The notes below the pieces were generated by a model that saw only the letters and a program-made list of their open reading frames with translations, searched no databases and was not told where the DNA came from. The translations under genes and the position numbers were made by a program. This document shows, one piece after another, positions 1-11,726 of a stretch of DNA of 64,000 nt. The stretch comes from [Phialemoniopsis] sp. UDSM-2020 (Eukaryota > Ascomycota > Sordariomycetes > Thyridiales > Thyridiaceae). Each line of letters begins with the position of its first letter. Positions within the stretch are counted from its first letter, which is position 1. The DNA lies in the NCBI GenBank assembly GCA_018873225.1, contig JAEILZ010000002.1, positions 4,588,001-4,652,000 of the forward strand. The letters run 5' to 3'.

Positions 1-1
1 C

Positions 2-778
2 GAAGGCATGATGTCCACCTTGGAGGCCGAAGCCACGGAGGATGACGTTGTGATATTGCATGCTTGTGCCCACAATCCCACGGGCATTGACCCAACTCGT
101 GAGCAATGGAAGGCTCTAGCAGAGCTGTTCAAGCGCAAGAAGCTATTCGCACTCTTCGACTCGGCGTACCAAGGCTTTGCAACAGGAGATCTTGATGTGG
201 ACGCATGGGCTGTCCGACATTTCCGCCAGGTTCTATTTCAGTCGGGCTCTACTTCAGGAGGACCTCAGGGCATGTGCATCGCACAGTCGTTCGCTAAGAA
301 TTTTGGCCTCTACGGAGAACGTGTGGGCGCACTTCATCTCGTGCTAGCTCCTGGAACTCCAGAAGCGGGAGCGCGGACTCAGTTGCTTCGGCTGGTCCGA
401 GGGGAGATCTCGAATCCTCCTGCTTTCGGGGCACGGGTCGTCCACACTGTCCTGTCCAACACGCAATTGCTGGACATGTGGCACAAGGACATACAAACGA
501 TGTCCGGTCGTATCAAGAGAATGAGATCTCTACTAAGGCAGGCGATCGAAAAGCACCCCGGCGTGGGTGACTGGAGTAACCTGGAGTCTGAGATCGGCAT
601 GTTCACGTTCACGGGCCTGAGCCCGGCCCATGTGCTCCGGCTGAAGGAGGTGCACCACATCTATCTGATGAACAGCGGAAGGGCTAGCCTTAGCGGACTG
701 AACCAGAGGAACGTCAAGTATGTTGCAGATGCGATTTATGAAGTAATCAAGCACGAGGGACCACGGCAGTATAATTAG
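2..778 (+). CDS. Aspartate aminotransferase, C-terminal part (cut by window edge)
   Basis: This is a class I PLP-dependent aminotransferase that interconverts aspartate/2-oxoglutarate and oxaloacetate/glutamate. The reading frame is already open at base 2, and the first visible residues belong to the middle of the family, so the true start lies left of the window and the ATG at 8 is internal. Visible motifs in order are HACAHNPTGID (the NPTG loop), DSAYQGFATGD (the tyrosine that contacts the PLP ring), SFAKNFGLYGERVG (the Schiff-base lysine, codon near 297, and the following GER arginine), SNPPAFGARVV, and near the end SGR, whose arginine binds the substrate carboxylate. The tail ends in a normal helix before TAG, so the 3' end looks intact. 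The asparagine usual in the GLYNERVG loop is a glycine here. I see no targeting signal because the N-terminus is missing, so cytosolic or mitochondrial location cannot be decided. Confidence 0.93.
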   Translation, partial: EGMMSTLEAEATEDDVVILHACAHNPTGIDPTREQWKALAELFKRKKLFALFDSAYQGFATGDLDVDAWAVRHFRQVLFQSGSTSGGPQGMCIAQSFAKNFGLYGERVGALHLVLAPGTPEAGARTQLLRLVRGEISNPPAFGARVVHTVLSNTQLLDMWHKDIQTMSGRIKRMRSLLRQAIEKHPGVGDWSNLESEIGMFTFTGLSPAHVLRLKEVHHIYLMNSGRASLSGLNQRNVKYVADAIYEVIKHEGPRQYN

Positions 779-859
779 AAAGCGAACTTCTTCATGAGAC
801 AGCTCAATCATTGTACATAGTGATGACACTTCTTGCTTTCTGCTATCTACCAGGAACAA

Positions 860-3196
860 TCAAGATGATGAAGTCTGGAATTGCTGTAGTACATATCCCA
901 TTTCCTCGATGTTCAGACTTGGGTTCTCTTCTCTGCTAGCATCCGTATGATCGAGGAAGGCTTGGAGCGAGGGGTTATCCAGAGGATCAGCAGTCATGGT
1001 CTCAGGCTCTTCACCATCGTAGCTCGGATAGAATGAGTTCGGCATGAAGAAGTTGCTCCAGTCATAATTGTCCAAACCCAGCATGCCTGGCGGCGGTGGG
1101 TTAGACGGCGTGAGGTGCGTGCCCAGTGCAGCCGGTTCCTCGTTAGCAGGAGCCGAAGTCTCGATGGCAGGTGTTGTTCGAGAGTACAACCGGCTGACGC
1201 TCCACTGAATCTGGACGAGCCGAGAGAAGTACTGGCCAGCAGCTATGTTGCCATTGTCTCGCATCACCATGAGCAACTGGAACGCGGTCTGAACAGCGTC
1301 AGAGTCACCCGAATTTGGGGAGGTTATCGCCGATATGATAAGAACTAGTGTGGAGGCGAACAAATGATGGGCGTCAAAGTATCCGCATGTCGCAAGCGAG
1401 TTGTCCACAAAGAGTTGCGAGAGGATACTGTTCGAGGTACGTGCCGCAGATATGCATGAATCGGCCAATGATCTTGTGGTGTCCGAGATCGGTCTGGTGC
1501 TGGCGTCGCCCGGGTTGAAGGGGTTCTTGACCTTCAGCACGTACAGCAAGATCGGGCGAGTGGTCAGAATGATGCATTGGTTGAAATGCAGCTGTAGTGA
1601 TGCCACCGATCGTGGGACTCCTCCCTCTGGCTTCCACCGGAGGTTGGCCGGTAGGGTTGCGTCCCACGTCCTCAACTTTTGCAAGATCGCTCGTACATGT
1701 TGTACGAACTTCCCGCTGCTGGATTTTGAGGGAGGCTTGTAAATATCTGACATGATGAGACCAGTGATTTGCGACAAGCTAATGTGAGCGATCAAATTGT
1801 CAGGATCGCCGAGTTTTGACGGCTCATTTGCTGCAATGCCCTCCGACGACGGTATTTCCACGTCGATGTCCGAGTCTTGTATGGTCAAAGGCTGTCCCAG
1901 CTTTGAGCAGGTTGACCTGTCAAAAACATAGACGGTCCACCAGAGACGTATTCGATGTTCCCGTTCGATCGGAGAGAGGCAGGTGCTCGCTGAGGTACTT
2001 CGATGAAGGCCGAGACATGTGGCATGTCGCACGGCCATGCCAATGTACATGTGAGCTGATTTGACTCGCCCAAGCGCGTTTGAGTAGAAGCACTGGACAT
2101 TGATGATGATGTCAGCCACTGAGAAGAAGCATGTACAATAAAGCTACCCATAGCGGAATCGACTTACAAACAAGAGTAGAACCTCAATCTGAGCCACAGA
2201 AGGCTCTTCGAAGAGATCTTGAAGCAGTCCAACGGCTGTCAGGAAGTAATCCGTGCCAGGGACCGAGGACGATCGATCGCCTTTCGCTGCAGCGGGGATC
2301 GAAGTGGAATACATCTCGCCCAGCGCGAGGACAGCGAAGAACTTGCAAGCCCAGATGGAGTCGTATTGGGGTGTTTCCCTCGAGTCGTATGCCCTCTCAA
2401 GCTGCTGCAAGAAGTCATCGTGCAGGAAGAAATGGTAGTCTTGACCGATGAATCGGAGGGCCACGCGGACAAGAAGATTCGCTCGTATGCGCTCGGGGAG
2501 TTTGCAACCAGCCACGCCATTCTGCTGCCGTGCAAACACCGGACTTTGCACATACTGCTGGTCTAGGTGGAGGAATGGTGTCGTAGAGTGTGGGTGCAGA
2601 CATCGCAGAATGCGGTCGCCGAACGCCAAACATGTAGACTCGCCGACAAACTGCTGCTGTGAAGCTTGGTCAAGCTGGAAGATGCGGCCTGGCTCGTGTA
2701 TCGGGTTTCTGATGTCGGAGTCGACTGCAGGCGGTTGACTAGGAGCGCGCGACTCCGGCGCCATCGGAGGTTCGACAGAGCTCACATGGATGCCATCATG
2801 GAGGTTCTCGGTAAGTTGTGATTCTCTTCTACCGTTCCGTAACTCATCAAGGTAGCTGAGACGGAGACGTCAGCAGATGGAAGATCAACAGAGTGATACT
2901 CGTCGCGTAACCAACCTAGCGGACACAGTCACTCGTGCTTCACGAGATGGATACTCGCACAGAGATGTCTCCTTCGCGTTCTGACATCTCAAACACGGCA
3001 CTCCACCGGAGCATTTGATCTTCAGCCGATGACATCGACGGCAACTGGGACGCGTTATGCTTAGCAATGTAACGCGACTAGTCAAAAACACTCAATTGGG
3101 TGCATGTGATGAGACATACGCAATGCCAGACCGTCTCTTACGTTTCCGGGTCGGCTCACCGGTAGGACTCTCCGATGTGTTGGATTCTGCCATCAT
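860..3196 (-). CDS. Zn2Cys6 transcription factor with fungal_trans domain, four exons
   Basis: Predicted exons are 3196-3120, 3044-2916, 2855-2168 and 2092-860, with introns of 75, 60 and 75 bp. They join into 708 codons without a stop. The N-terminus is a short basic stretch (RKRKRR) directly before the binuclear zinc cluster, which the first splice restores as ACRRCHRLKIKC followed by CLRC and C. The second splice leads into YLDELRNGRRE, a linker/dimerisation-like stretch. The third splice restores the fungal_trans region (LLLFCFYSNALGRVKSAH, then GMAVRHATCLGLHR and RLWWTVYVFDR). The C-terminus is acidic and rich in Asp, Asn and Pro, consistent with an activation region. It is divergent from the dipeptidase gene at 3649, with 452 bp between the starts, so it could regulate that gene. 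That link is inference only. The target pathway is unknown. The start ATG is doubled (3196 and 3193). Confidence 0.88.
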
Positions 3197-3648
3197 AAAT
3201 CAACAGGGGTGGTTGAGTCGGGATGGAAACGCCGGACGACAGCAGGTTATCGCTATGCCCAGGTTTTACCGAGTCAAGGTCGGTCTACGGATGCCGATGG
3301 CATGATCGAGCCGGCTAGGAGCAGCCGACAGATAAGATAAGAGCCCAGTCATCACGGCTTAGCGTGATGGAGCCGGATCTCATTCCTTCAGAGAGGGGAT
3401 TCCAGGGCCACCTGGCGCCTCTAGGCCCATCACTAGCTCGACGCGACCATTAAATCGGCTCATGAATGCCATGATCTGGCACACTCCGACCGGGTAACAG
3501 CCCCGATCATCAATGAGGGGATCTGGGGTTATTGAACACACTACCAGCAGTATGGCTGCGAGTGCTCTTAGACTACTTGCATCATCTTATTGCGTTAGGC
3601 CTCTAAAAGGTAAATCTCACATGACGGTTTGATAGGGCCACAGCAAAA
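3197..3648. other. Divergent promoter region between regulator and dipeptidase
   Basis: This 452-bp region has no supported gene. It must hold both promoters. The clearest motif is a tandem GATA element at 3330-3340. Just before the dipeptidase start the sequence is ordinary. Confidence 0.6.
3330..3340 (+). promoter_or_regulatory. Tandem AGATAAGATAA GATA-factor motif
   Basis: Two overlapping HGATAR cores (AGATAA at 3330 and 3335) lie about 310 bp upstream of the dipeptidase ATG and 134 bp upstream of the divergent regulator. In filamentous fungi such paired sites are bound by AreA-type nitrogen regulators. A dipeptidase would fit nitrogen control. The motif is seen; binding is inferred. Confidence 0.4.
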
Positions 3649-5038
3649 ATGGCACAGGGTTGGCTTTCATGGAGGATATTCGCGGGCATAAGCGCGATCG
3701 TCTGCGCGCTTGCTGGTTACTGGATGTTGCAGGAGCAGGACATCGACCCGACAGACTACGTTCTCAGGACTGAGAGAATACTGAGCACTACACCATTGAT
3801 CGATGGACACAATGATCTTCCCTACCTGCTCCGTGTGGAACTGCAAAACAAGATCTACAACAACGAAACCTTTAGCTTCCGCAATGGTAACAACTCCTGC
3901 ACCTCAAGACCTTTTGAGCCTTGTTGTTGATTATTGATAGGCTTGGCAAGTCACACGGATCTTTTAAGAATGAAGCAAGGTCGAGTCGGAGGTCAGTTCT
4001 GGTCGGCATTTGTTGAATGTCCCGATATCGAGGACCTCGACGACACGAGCCACAGTGTCCGTGACACGCTCGAGCAGATTGACGTGACACGTCGTTTCAT
4101 TTCTGAGCTGGACGAATTCCAGTTCTGCGAAACATCGACATGTGCAATCTCCGCCTTCAAAAAGGGTTATGTTGCATCTATGCTAGGCGCAGAGGGTCTA
4201 CACCAGACCGGCTCATCAATTGCGGTGCTTCGCCAGCTCTTTGACCTGGGTGTGAGATACATCACCGTGACGCATAATTGCGATAATCCGTACGCTACAG
4301 CAGCGTCCACAGTGACCGCTGGAGGGAAAGATGGTGGGCTTACGAAGTTTGGAGAGGCTGGCATCCGGGAGATGAATCGACTCGGCATGATGGTGGACCT
4401 CTCCCACGTTTCTCACCAGACGATGCGCCAAGTCCTCGACATCACCGAATCCCCGGTAATGTTCAGCCATAGCACGTGCTATGGACTTGCAGCAAACTAC
4501 CGCAATGCTCCCGACGACGTCATCAAGAGATTGAAGACGAACGGGGGTGTGCTGATGGTGATGTTCGTCAAGCGATTCCTCAATGCGAAGAACCCAGACG
4601 ATGCAAATATCGAAACCGTAGTGGATCACATCATGCACATAGTCAAGCTCGCCGGGTGGGATCACGTTGGTATTGGAGGAGATTTCGACGGTACTGTCAC
4701 TCTGGCCAACGGCATCAACTCGGTGGCGGACTACCCAAAGCTTATCGAAGCAGTGATGCGGCGTGGTGCTACAGACGAGCAGATCAGGAAGCTCGTCGGA
4801 GAGAACATTCTCAGGTATGGCAAACCTTCCATCATTGCATCAAACTTTTGTCCATGTGCAGTGCTAATAACGTACTAGAGTCTGGCAAGAGAATGAGCGT
4901 ATTGCGGCACGACTCTCACAAGAGATGAAACCAGTGGAAGACACATGGTTTGGTAGGAAGTACTCCAGGTGGAACAACCCTCTGCCGATCATGGTACCAA
5001 ATAACCCGAACCGGATTCCAGCAGCCGATTACCTGTGA
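3649..5038 (+). CDS. Membrane-anchored peptidase M19 (membrane dipeptidase)
   Basis: Exons 3649-3886, 3941-4814 and 4879-5038 (introns of 54 and 64 bp) give 423 residues. An N-terminal signal-anchor-like segment (about residues 7-26, with a [13 protein letters not shown] core) is followed by a complete M19 zinc dipeptidase domain. Metal-ligand motifs are all present: DGHND (H54, D56), MLGAEGLHQ (E164, bridging), DLSHVSH (H235), FSHST (H256) and GGDFDG (D327). The family hydrolyses dipeptides and can process glutathione conjugates. Fungal members sit in dithiol metabolite clusters (GliJ type), but no such partners are nearby and the membrane anchor suggests a cell-surface or secretory-pathway enzyme. 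The start gives the anchor and is the first ATG of the frame. Splice 1 rebuilds [11 protein letters not shown] and splice 2 rebuilds [13 protein letters not shown], both matching the usual family layout. It is divergent from the Zn2Cys6 gene at 3196. Confidence 0.92.
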
Positions 5039-5785
5039 CAAGGGTCGGTTAGTTGTTCTAGGTCATAGACGAGGGTAGCATTTTGTGGAGTCATGGCCAC
5101 ACTGCCATCAACAATACTGCGGAGGTATTAAATTGACTGTTTCTTTGAGAAAATTGAGCCTACAGTATTGAAGCTCCGAAACTCTGGCGTTCCTGAACCT
5201 GAATGGAGTCGACATAGGTGGTACTCAGCATAGTGGGTCACTGTTCACAACCAACGCCTTTGCTCGCGGGTTGTTTGCCGCCGGAGCCGTCCTTTTTGCC
5301 AGACCCATGTTCGCGAGGCTTGGCGTGAGTGGCGGCGTCAGTCTGTTGGCAGGGCTGACTCTGCTGTGTGTCCTTGGCATATTTGGTCTTCACTGCTTGG
5401 TGACTGCCTTGGAACAGAGAAGCAGTTTCGCTGTTTAAGAACCGGATCGAGTTTTCTCAGGCTGGTGGCACCGTACATGCTTGAAGGTACTCCTGATGTT
5501 GAGCAAAGACCTGCCAAGATTTCCAACGGCGTCGTTGGGTATCCGTCTTCATTTAAGCACCAACTCAGACCTATCGCATGTTCAAGAAGTGGATGGAACG
5601 CCGGCTAATAAAGCATGTACCCCTGTCCGGCAAGCCGCAAGGCGAAATTAGACGTACCAAGAACTTAGCATCACGTTTAATTATCAAGATATATATTCCT
5701 ATTCAGCTACTGTTGTGGATTTGCCCAGTTTCAGATGTCAGCCCATAAATTCCCAGGTTCACTGCAGTGAGCAGCTCCCGTGTAG
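5039..5785. other. Intergenic region, no gene seen
   Basis: Only short overlapping ORFs without recognisable content occur here. A TATATAT run at 5690-5696, 90 bp before the next ATG, is a plausible TATA element for the downstream secreted protein. Confidence 0.6.
5690..5696 (+). promoter_or_regulatory. Putative TATA box of the DUF7136 gene
   Basis: TATATAT lies 90 bp upstream of the ATG at 5786, a normal TATA distance for a fungal gene with a short leader. Assigned by position only. Confidence 0.35.
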
Positions 5786-6694
5786 ATGCGCCTCCTTTGT
5801 AGCATTCTTTCGCTGGCGGTGCTGGCGACCGCTACCGCCCCTCAGGCGCGGCCGACATACGCACCTCCGCCCATCGGAGACCTTGGCAGTCCCACGCCTC
5901 ACTTCGAGATCGATGTGATCTTCCCGCGCAACGAAACGTACGCTCCGTCAGAGGTCTTCCCCATTGCTTTCGTCTTCCACAACCTCACGGCCGTCGGGCT
6001 CTTCGGCAACTACAGCATAACATGGGATATTATGCCCTTTACTCATGGCTGGAGCGCCACCGGCAGAGACGTCGACGCGGGCGAGTTTTCAATCGATGAG
6101 GCGGACAAAGCTTCGGACGGGCCGGTCGTGCTTGTGGGATCGACAAATGTGACTGCATGGGCTGATAACAAGCGGTGGGGCGACAAGTTCATGCTCTGGT
6201 GGCATGTTAGCTACCCTGGCTACCCTGAAGACTGCAAGAACGGCGGGTACATGTTTGTTTCCGGCGGCATCATGTTCGACATCGAGACTATTTGGGAAGC
6301 ATCGAGGCGTCAGCGGCTCAACGATAGCCATACCGATATAGGAAAGGAGCCAGACGTAGCACAGGCGCCAGAGTGTCCTGCTCTCGGGTCTCTGGTGGAG
6401 TTCAAGTCCAACACGACTGTTCCTGCTTGTCCGCTGGTGATTGTGAATGACGGTCAACACTGGCTACAGCCTGCTGACCAGTCAAAGGCAAGTTGTGCCT
6501 GGAAGCTTGATGCAGAGGCGGCCAGCAGTATCAAGAGCCTCGCTTCGAGCACAGCAGCAGCAAGGGCAGAGAAAACGAGGACCAGTGCCAGCGCCACGCC
6601 TACAAAGACGAATGCAGTAGCGACAGTAGGTGCTGACTTTCTACTGCAGTCCGGGTTGATTGCTGCAGGTGTTATTTACTACCTGAACATATGA
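5786..6694 (+). CDS. Secreted DUF7136-type protein, probably GPI-anchored
   Basis: This is an intronless 302-residue protein. The N-terminus is a clear signal peptide (MRLLCSILSLAVLATATA, with cleavage likely after Ala-18). The body contains the features I associate with the fungal DUF7136 family: an IDVIFPRNETYAPSE segment, a HNLTAVG and NYSITWDI region with several N-glycosylation sequons, a WWHVSYPG motif, and four cysteines in the second half that could form disulfides. The C-terminal third is Ala/Ser/Thr-rich (TRTSASATPTKTNA), followed by a weakly hydrophobic end (SGLIAAGVIYYLNI), the layout of a GPI-attachment signal. It probably acts at the cell wall or outside the cell. The molecular function of the family is not known to me. 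The ATG chosen is the one that gives the signal peptide. Confidence 0.8.
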   Translation: MRLLCSILSLAVLATATAPQARPTYAPPPIGDLGSPTPHFEIDVIFPRNETYAPSEVFPIAFVFHNLTAVGLFGNYSITWDIMPFTHGWSATGRDVDAGEFSIDEADKASDGPVVLVGSTNVTAWADNKRWGDKFMLWWHVSYPGYPEDCKNGGYMFVSGGIMFDIETIWEASRRQRLNDSHTDIGKEPDVAQAPECPALGSLVEFKSNTTVPACPLVIVNDGQHWLQPADQSKASCAWKLDAEAASSIKSLASSTAAARAEKTRTSASATPTKTNAVATVGADFLLQSGLIAAGVIYYLNI

Positions 6695-7129
6695 TAGTCT
6701 CTGTGTATCCATGAGGTTATCTGCAATATTGTCACTCTGTCCTTCTGTCACAGTGAAACTGTTGAAGGGGCTACTGGGTATCCAACTCTACCTAATTGTA
6801 CATTCCTGCCGAAGAGCACAAAGGTCGAGATGTTCACAGCATTGATGCACGTAGACTGCACTCACTATGAGAACATGATCATTTTGATTCCGTTTCTACC
6901 GAGTCCGGCAGACGCACCGCTCAAGCCCCAGGGCAGCTTCATCTCCGCCGCTCTACTGCTAAGATGGTTCCTCTCATTTTTACTCCATATTAGGTACCCG
7001 ATGGCAAGTACCAGGTCTCCAGATTAGGATACGTCTGCTTTCCAAGAGGGAGCTCCTTGTTAATTGTGCGGTGGGGATGCGCCGGATTCCAGAATCCGGA
7101 AATCCGTCGGAACGCGATCCAGCCGGTGA
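6695..7129. other. Convergent intergenic region, no gene seen
   Basis: This is the 3' region shared by the DUF7136 gene and the minus-strand regulator. It holds only short ORFs without family features. Confidence 0.6.
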
Positions 7130-9566
7130 TCATAAATCGACGTCTTGACACTTACCCCAACACACAATAAGTCTCGATAGCTGTTCCAAGTACTCTACAC
7201 ATCGAATCACAGTTGAATTCGACCCGTGAATTCTAGTGAGAACTTGATAAGCTTTGTCGATGTAACGCCCTGCTCGATTCAACCGCTCCACTTTGCCCGT
7301 GACTCCTGCTGCATCTTTGTCAAGAAGAAGACCGCCGAAAATGGCCAGGGCAGCGTTGAATACTTCAAGTAGCAAGTCAGTTGAGTCTTCGTGAGAAAGG
7401 ATAGAGAAAGAACTTTCTCTTACCGAAGTAGACATTGCACCACTGAGCCTCTGTAAAATGCCTTCCCGGGTCTTCTCTATAGAGAACACAGTGTATTATG
7501 TCAATGCTTTCTTCGGCGGCGCGCACGCAACCCCGTTCAAGGGCTGTGTGAACCCCTAGCTGGAAGAAATGGTGGTTAGGGGACTTCCTCGTTTTCCAGT
7601 CCCGATCCATCATTGACTTAATAAGGCAAGGGCGATAGAGAAGAAGAAGCCTGCTCAGATACCTCAGAGATAAAACCAGCCGGAACCTCTCGAGTACCGG
7701 ATCCAGTAGAACATCATTTGAAGGTAGAGTTTCCGAAGATCGAATTCGGAGAAAGGCTGGTAGGGAACTTTTCCACTCCGCAAGCTGATGCTCTATTTGG
7801 AGGATTTGCGTTGCCATGTGTGTTTCAGGCGGTATTTCGTCAAGATCAAGATTATGAGCATATAGATCACCCATTATCTTCCAAATGATCCTGCACAGGG
7901 TACTATCTAACTGTGAGCGAGTGATTCGAAGGCATAGACATTTCACAATGGAACTTACATTGTTGCATTGTAGAACTCAGTGTTGGCTTCGTCATGCATA
8001 TGAGAGAAAGCTGTGAGTCCGCCGTACTGCCGGATCGTCTTCGCCGGCTCAAGCCTTACGTAGTCATCAGGAATGGCACTAGGCCTTCCAAGTATCATAC
8101 TCAAATTCCTATCAAGTATGACACAGCCAAACCAGGTCCGTTTTCTCATTTCCTGCTCCGAGAAGGACAAACTGGACTTTACATATTTCGACTGGAGGCC
8201 AATTGACAATGCGGCCCTGATTGCTGAGCCGAGGATGGACCAAGCCTGTATCAACTGCTGTGTTTCCTGAAGATACATGGTCGTGAGCAGCAAGAATTGC
8301 ACTGGCACCTGTTAGTCCACAACGGCGACCTAGATCTCGCAAGAACTCACCAGTCTCTAGCGTTGTCTCTCGAAGTATCTGAGTTCCGCAGACTGTCTGT
8401 GCGCGCCAATAGTAAGTTTCGGGATCAAACAGAACACCGGGGGGATTGTTTTCTTCAGCTGCTGACTGTGACAACATGACCATAGCAAAGATCATATTGA
8501 GCAGTCCCAGCCAGGTCCCACGCATATCGGCTCTATCGCCCCGCCGGACTCGTTTATAGGTTTCGAGAAATGTCTCTTCATCAATAAAAGGGAAAAGCAA
8601 GCCAGTACCAGAGAAATATGTCCGTATCGACTTGAGGGCTGCGTTTTCAGGTGGAAGGGGATCGGCAGCTATTCCGTCATCTTCTCTTGTGCCGGTATTG
8701 CATGGCGATCCTGGTGACATGGGTTGCAGCACCTGTATCATTCCCGCCTGGTACAGGCCATTGTCAGAGCCAGGCACGATACCGCCAGTATCAAATACCT
8801 TTTCCCTCTTCTCGACTTCTCCAATTATTTGCCGCATGAACGCGATACTAGATGATTGACCTAATGGAAGCATTAGCTGCGTCACCATGATTTCGGGTTC
8901 TAGAGTTTGTTTTACCGAAGAAACCGCAGTCTTGATTATCAAAGGATTCTTCCAATCCATATGTCTGGTCGCTGGCGGTGACAACCTCCCGAGCATTATC
9001 AGCTTTCGATACAAATGTTCCAAGATTCAATGTCTCCTCAGGGAGAGGCGTCGCGAGGCATCTTGCCCCAGGCGTTTCAATGTTGCAAATACGATTCTGA
9101 TGCCTCATTAACACAGATTCAAGGACGCTCAATCTGTCGCTGAGGCTGGAGAATGAGCTGTGGGGGCGCTTGTCAGTTCCGAGCTCTCCAGAACAAAATT
9201 CTCCCGAGGACGCAACATACTCCTTGGGCAGAATTAGATTTTCAGACGCTTCAGAGAGTTCGAAAATGCATTCAAACCCCAACCGGCTGCAAGTACTGCA
9301 CCGCGGCTGCTTCCCGTCACACTACGAATATCTTAGCGATTAGTGCCGTCTCAGCAATGATGGCGATAGGGAGTAAAGATCAGGGCTGCGCGGTAAGCAA
9401 ACGAGAGACCGCGACTCACACGAGTTTTTCGTGAACGGCATGACAAACAAGCAAGGGCGATACGACGACGCTTAGCGGCGTGCTGACTCAAACTTCCAGG
9501 CGAATCATCTCCTCCCATTTCCTCCACCGACACCCTAGAATGTCCATTCGTCGAATATTTGTCCAT
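7130..9566 (-). CDS. Zn2Cys6 transcription factor with fungal_trans domain, six exons
   Basis: Predicted exons are 9566-9420, 9321-8916, 8860-8351, 8301-7959, 7902-7424 and 7362-7130, with introns of 98, 55, 49, 56 and 61 bp. They join to 705 residues. Splice 1 completes the zinc cluster: RIALACLSCRSRKTR then CDGKQPRCSTCSRLGFEC, all six cysteines present. A coiled-coil-like stretch follows (LSDRLSVLESVLMRHQ). The middle holds a fungal_trans domain (PFIDEETFLETY, then QQLIQAWSILGSAIRAALSIGL, RTWFGCVILDRNLSMILGRP). Splices 4 and 5 rebuild NATITLCRIIWKIMGDLY and WCNVYFVFNAALAIF, which match the usual C-terminal pattern of the family. Two acceptors fit phase at the last intron. I chose 7363, which gives a normal 61-bp intron, rather than 7387, which gives 37 bp. 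It is the first gene of a P450/P450/MFS block and is a reasonable pathway-specific regulator for it (inference). Confidence 0.86.
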
Positions 9567-9858
9567 ATTGCATTTAATGAGACATGTCTCCCTAGTGTGG
9601 CTTTGCCGCTGCTCTTCCAAGCGCACCGGTGAACTTTCATGGGACGATATTTATCAAAGCATAAGAGCCCACATTTGTGAGACTAGATGACCTTGCCGTA
9701 CTCATCCGGGCCCGGACTCCGGCTGGCCCGGCGTGGTATGGATAAGACTACCCTACGGGGTGGGTAGCTTAACGAGCTTTTCTGTACCACGAGGCCTTAG
9801 CAAGTTCAATGATTTGGTATTCCCTGGCAATGAGAGGAAAATAAGAATACATTCTTTG

Positions 9859-11726
9859 TCACCACCCTTCCACAATTCTCACATTGACCTGCAACCCGTT
9901 GGCGGGCCTCATACTCGGCCCTCCCTTGTTGAACTTCATGCTGTGTGCGTCATCGGGATTCTTGAGCGAGAATTCAAAGCGACCGACCCAGCTTGCTAGC
10001 ACACAAGCCAACTCAGCCATTGCAAAGTTCTGACCAATGCAGTTCTTCCTACCATGAGAGAAGATCATATTCGCATAACGAGACTCTGCGCCTCCGCTCC
10101 GCAGTACCTTGACGCCTTTGTCGCCCGTGTGTGGATCCATCACAGTCGTGAGCCATCGTTCAGGGTCGAACCGGCCAGCGTCGTTGCCCCATAAGTCTGA
10201 GCTTCTGTTGATTGCCCACAGGCAAAGCATGATGTAGGTGCCCTTGGGCACGAATTGGCCTGCAACTGTCGTGTTCCTAACAGCTTCGCGAAAACTTAGG
10301 GGAGTGGGCATCATGAAGCGCAAAGCCTCATTGCAAACGGCAGTCAGAAACGGCAGGTTGTCAATATCGGCCGCAGAAATGCTGCGTGAGGTATCGGAGG
10401 GCGAAGGAAGGCGAGCTCGTACCTCAGCACGCAGCCGGGACTGGATATCGGGGTGCAGGCAAAGGAGATATATGGCCCAGGTGTACGAGGCAGCCGGCGC
10501 CTCCTGGCCTACACCCAAGAAAGTCATCATCTGGGCCAAGACTGCCTCATCGTCCAGACCTTTGTTACGGAGGAGCGCAGATGTGATGTCTTGATCGTGA
10601 TTGAGATCTGCGCCGAGAACCTTCTCGCTGGCCTGCCTGGCTCGTTTCTCACGGATAATGTCTCGGCATGTGTCTTTGATGGTCTTGATGGCTTGCGGAA
10701 AGTCCATGTTGCGTCCGAATGGAATTGAGTTGACGATCGGCCCTGGGAGAAACAGATAGAGCAGGTCAAGTATGATTGCCTTGCTGCTGGGCTTGTAGAC
10801 CTCGTGGTAAGCCATCGCGAGTGGGTTCCTCGGGTCTTTGACCGATCCGAAATCACGACCGAGCCCTGCGGCACCAATGATATCCAGAGATACTCTGCTG
10901 GCCCATTCATCAACCTCAATTGTCCCGATACTATCTGAGGTCGCACCTGTAATCTCCGTCACACTGTTACCAATAGAGGTAGGGACAGACAGCGTCCGGC
11001 TGGCAGGCCAGAAGGCACTTTTCGTCATGGCCTCCAGACTCTCCGCGGCCTTCGACCAGAAGACAGGATACAAGTTCTTGATATGCCGGTAGGAGAAAGC
11101 TGGGTCGAGAAACTTGCGCTGGTGTCGGTGCTCGCTTCCCTCGGCGAGAAAGACACCGTTGCCCAGAAGGCGGCTGACGGACCACCTCAGAGCTGCAGGT
11201 TTCTCGAAGTCTTCCGCATGATTAACTAAATTATGGTATCAATTTCACTAACATTATAGCGGTTTGAGATCCAAAAATTGCAACTTACCGAGGACATCGG
11301 CGAGAGCACCTGGTGAGGTGACCACTAAGCGTTCTTGGTTGAGGGCACCCAGATAGCGTATCAGGCCCTGGTTTGGTATCGTTTCCATCCTGCGTCAGAT
11401 GGGTCAGTTACCACATCGTGATCATAGAGATTGAAATTTTATATCCACCATCTCAGCATCGTAACGCCTGGATCTGCTTCGACGATAGGTTGAAGCTGTC
11501 CCAGGATCCAATGACCGCCATCAGGGCCAGGTAATTTCCGCATAGGAGAGAAGAGGTTGGGCCAAATGAAGAAACTCCACGCCACGTACACAACCAAAAG
11601 GACGGGCAACGCAGCTGCAATAGCGGACGAGCTCAGCCATTGATGTGAAGTGACGTAGAAAACCGTGAAGGCACATGCCAACAGTATTGCCCCCTGACGT
11701 AGGGCCCACCAGAAGGCTTCACCCAT
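9859..11726 (-). CDS. Cytochrome P450 monooxygenase
   Basis: Exons 11726-11449, 11389-11289 and 11225-9859 (introns of 59 and 63 bp) give 581 residues. The long N-terminus has two hydrophobic stretches (about residues 8-28 and 33-55), so it is likely anchored in the ER, and is followed by the proline hinge KLPGPDGGHW. Splices rebuild MLRWMETIPNQGLIRYLG and DVLVNHAEDFEKP. P450 signatures are an I-helix region GVGQEAPAAS (the usual acid-alcohol pair replaced by Glu-Ala), the K-helix EALR, the PERW-type motif DPERW, and the haem loop FSHGRKNCIGQNFA with the ligand Cys. Some fungal P450s of natural-product pathways look like this, but I cannot assign a CYP family. It is divergent from the Rep-like gene and adjacent to a Zn2Cys6 regulator. 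The substrate is unknown. Confidence 0.92.

Noticed and set aside
7363..7423. Alternative 37-bp intron (7387-7423) in the second regulator
   Set aside because: It is too short for a normal fungal intron. The acceptor at 7363 is also in phase, has an ACTGAC branch-like site and gives the usual FNAAL pattern.
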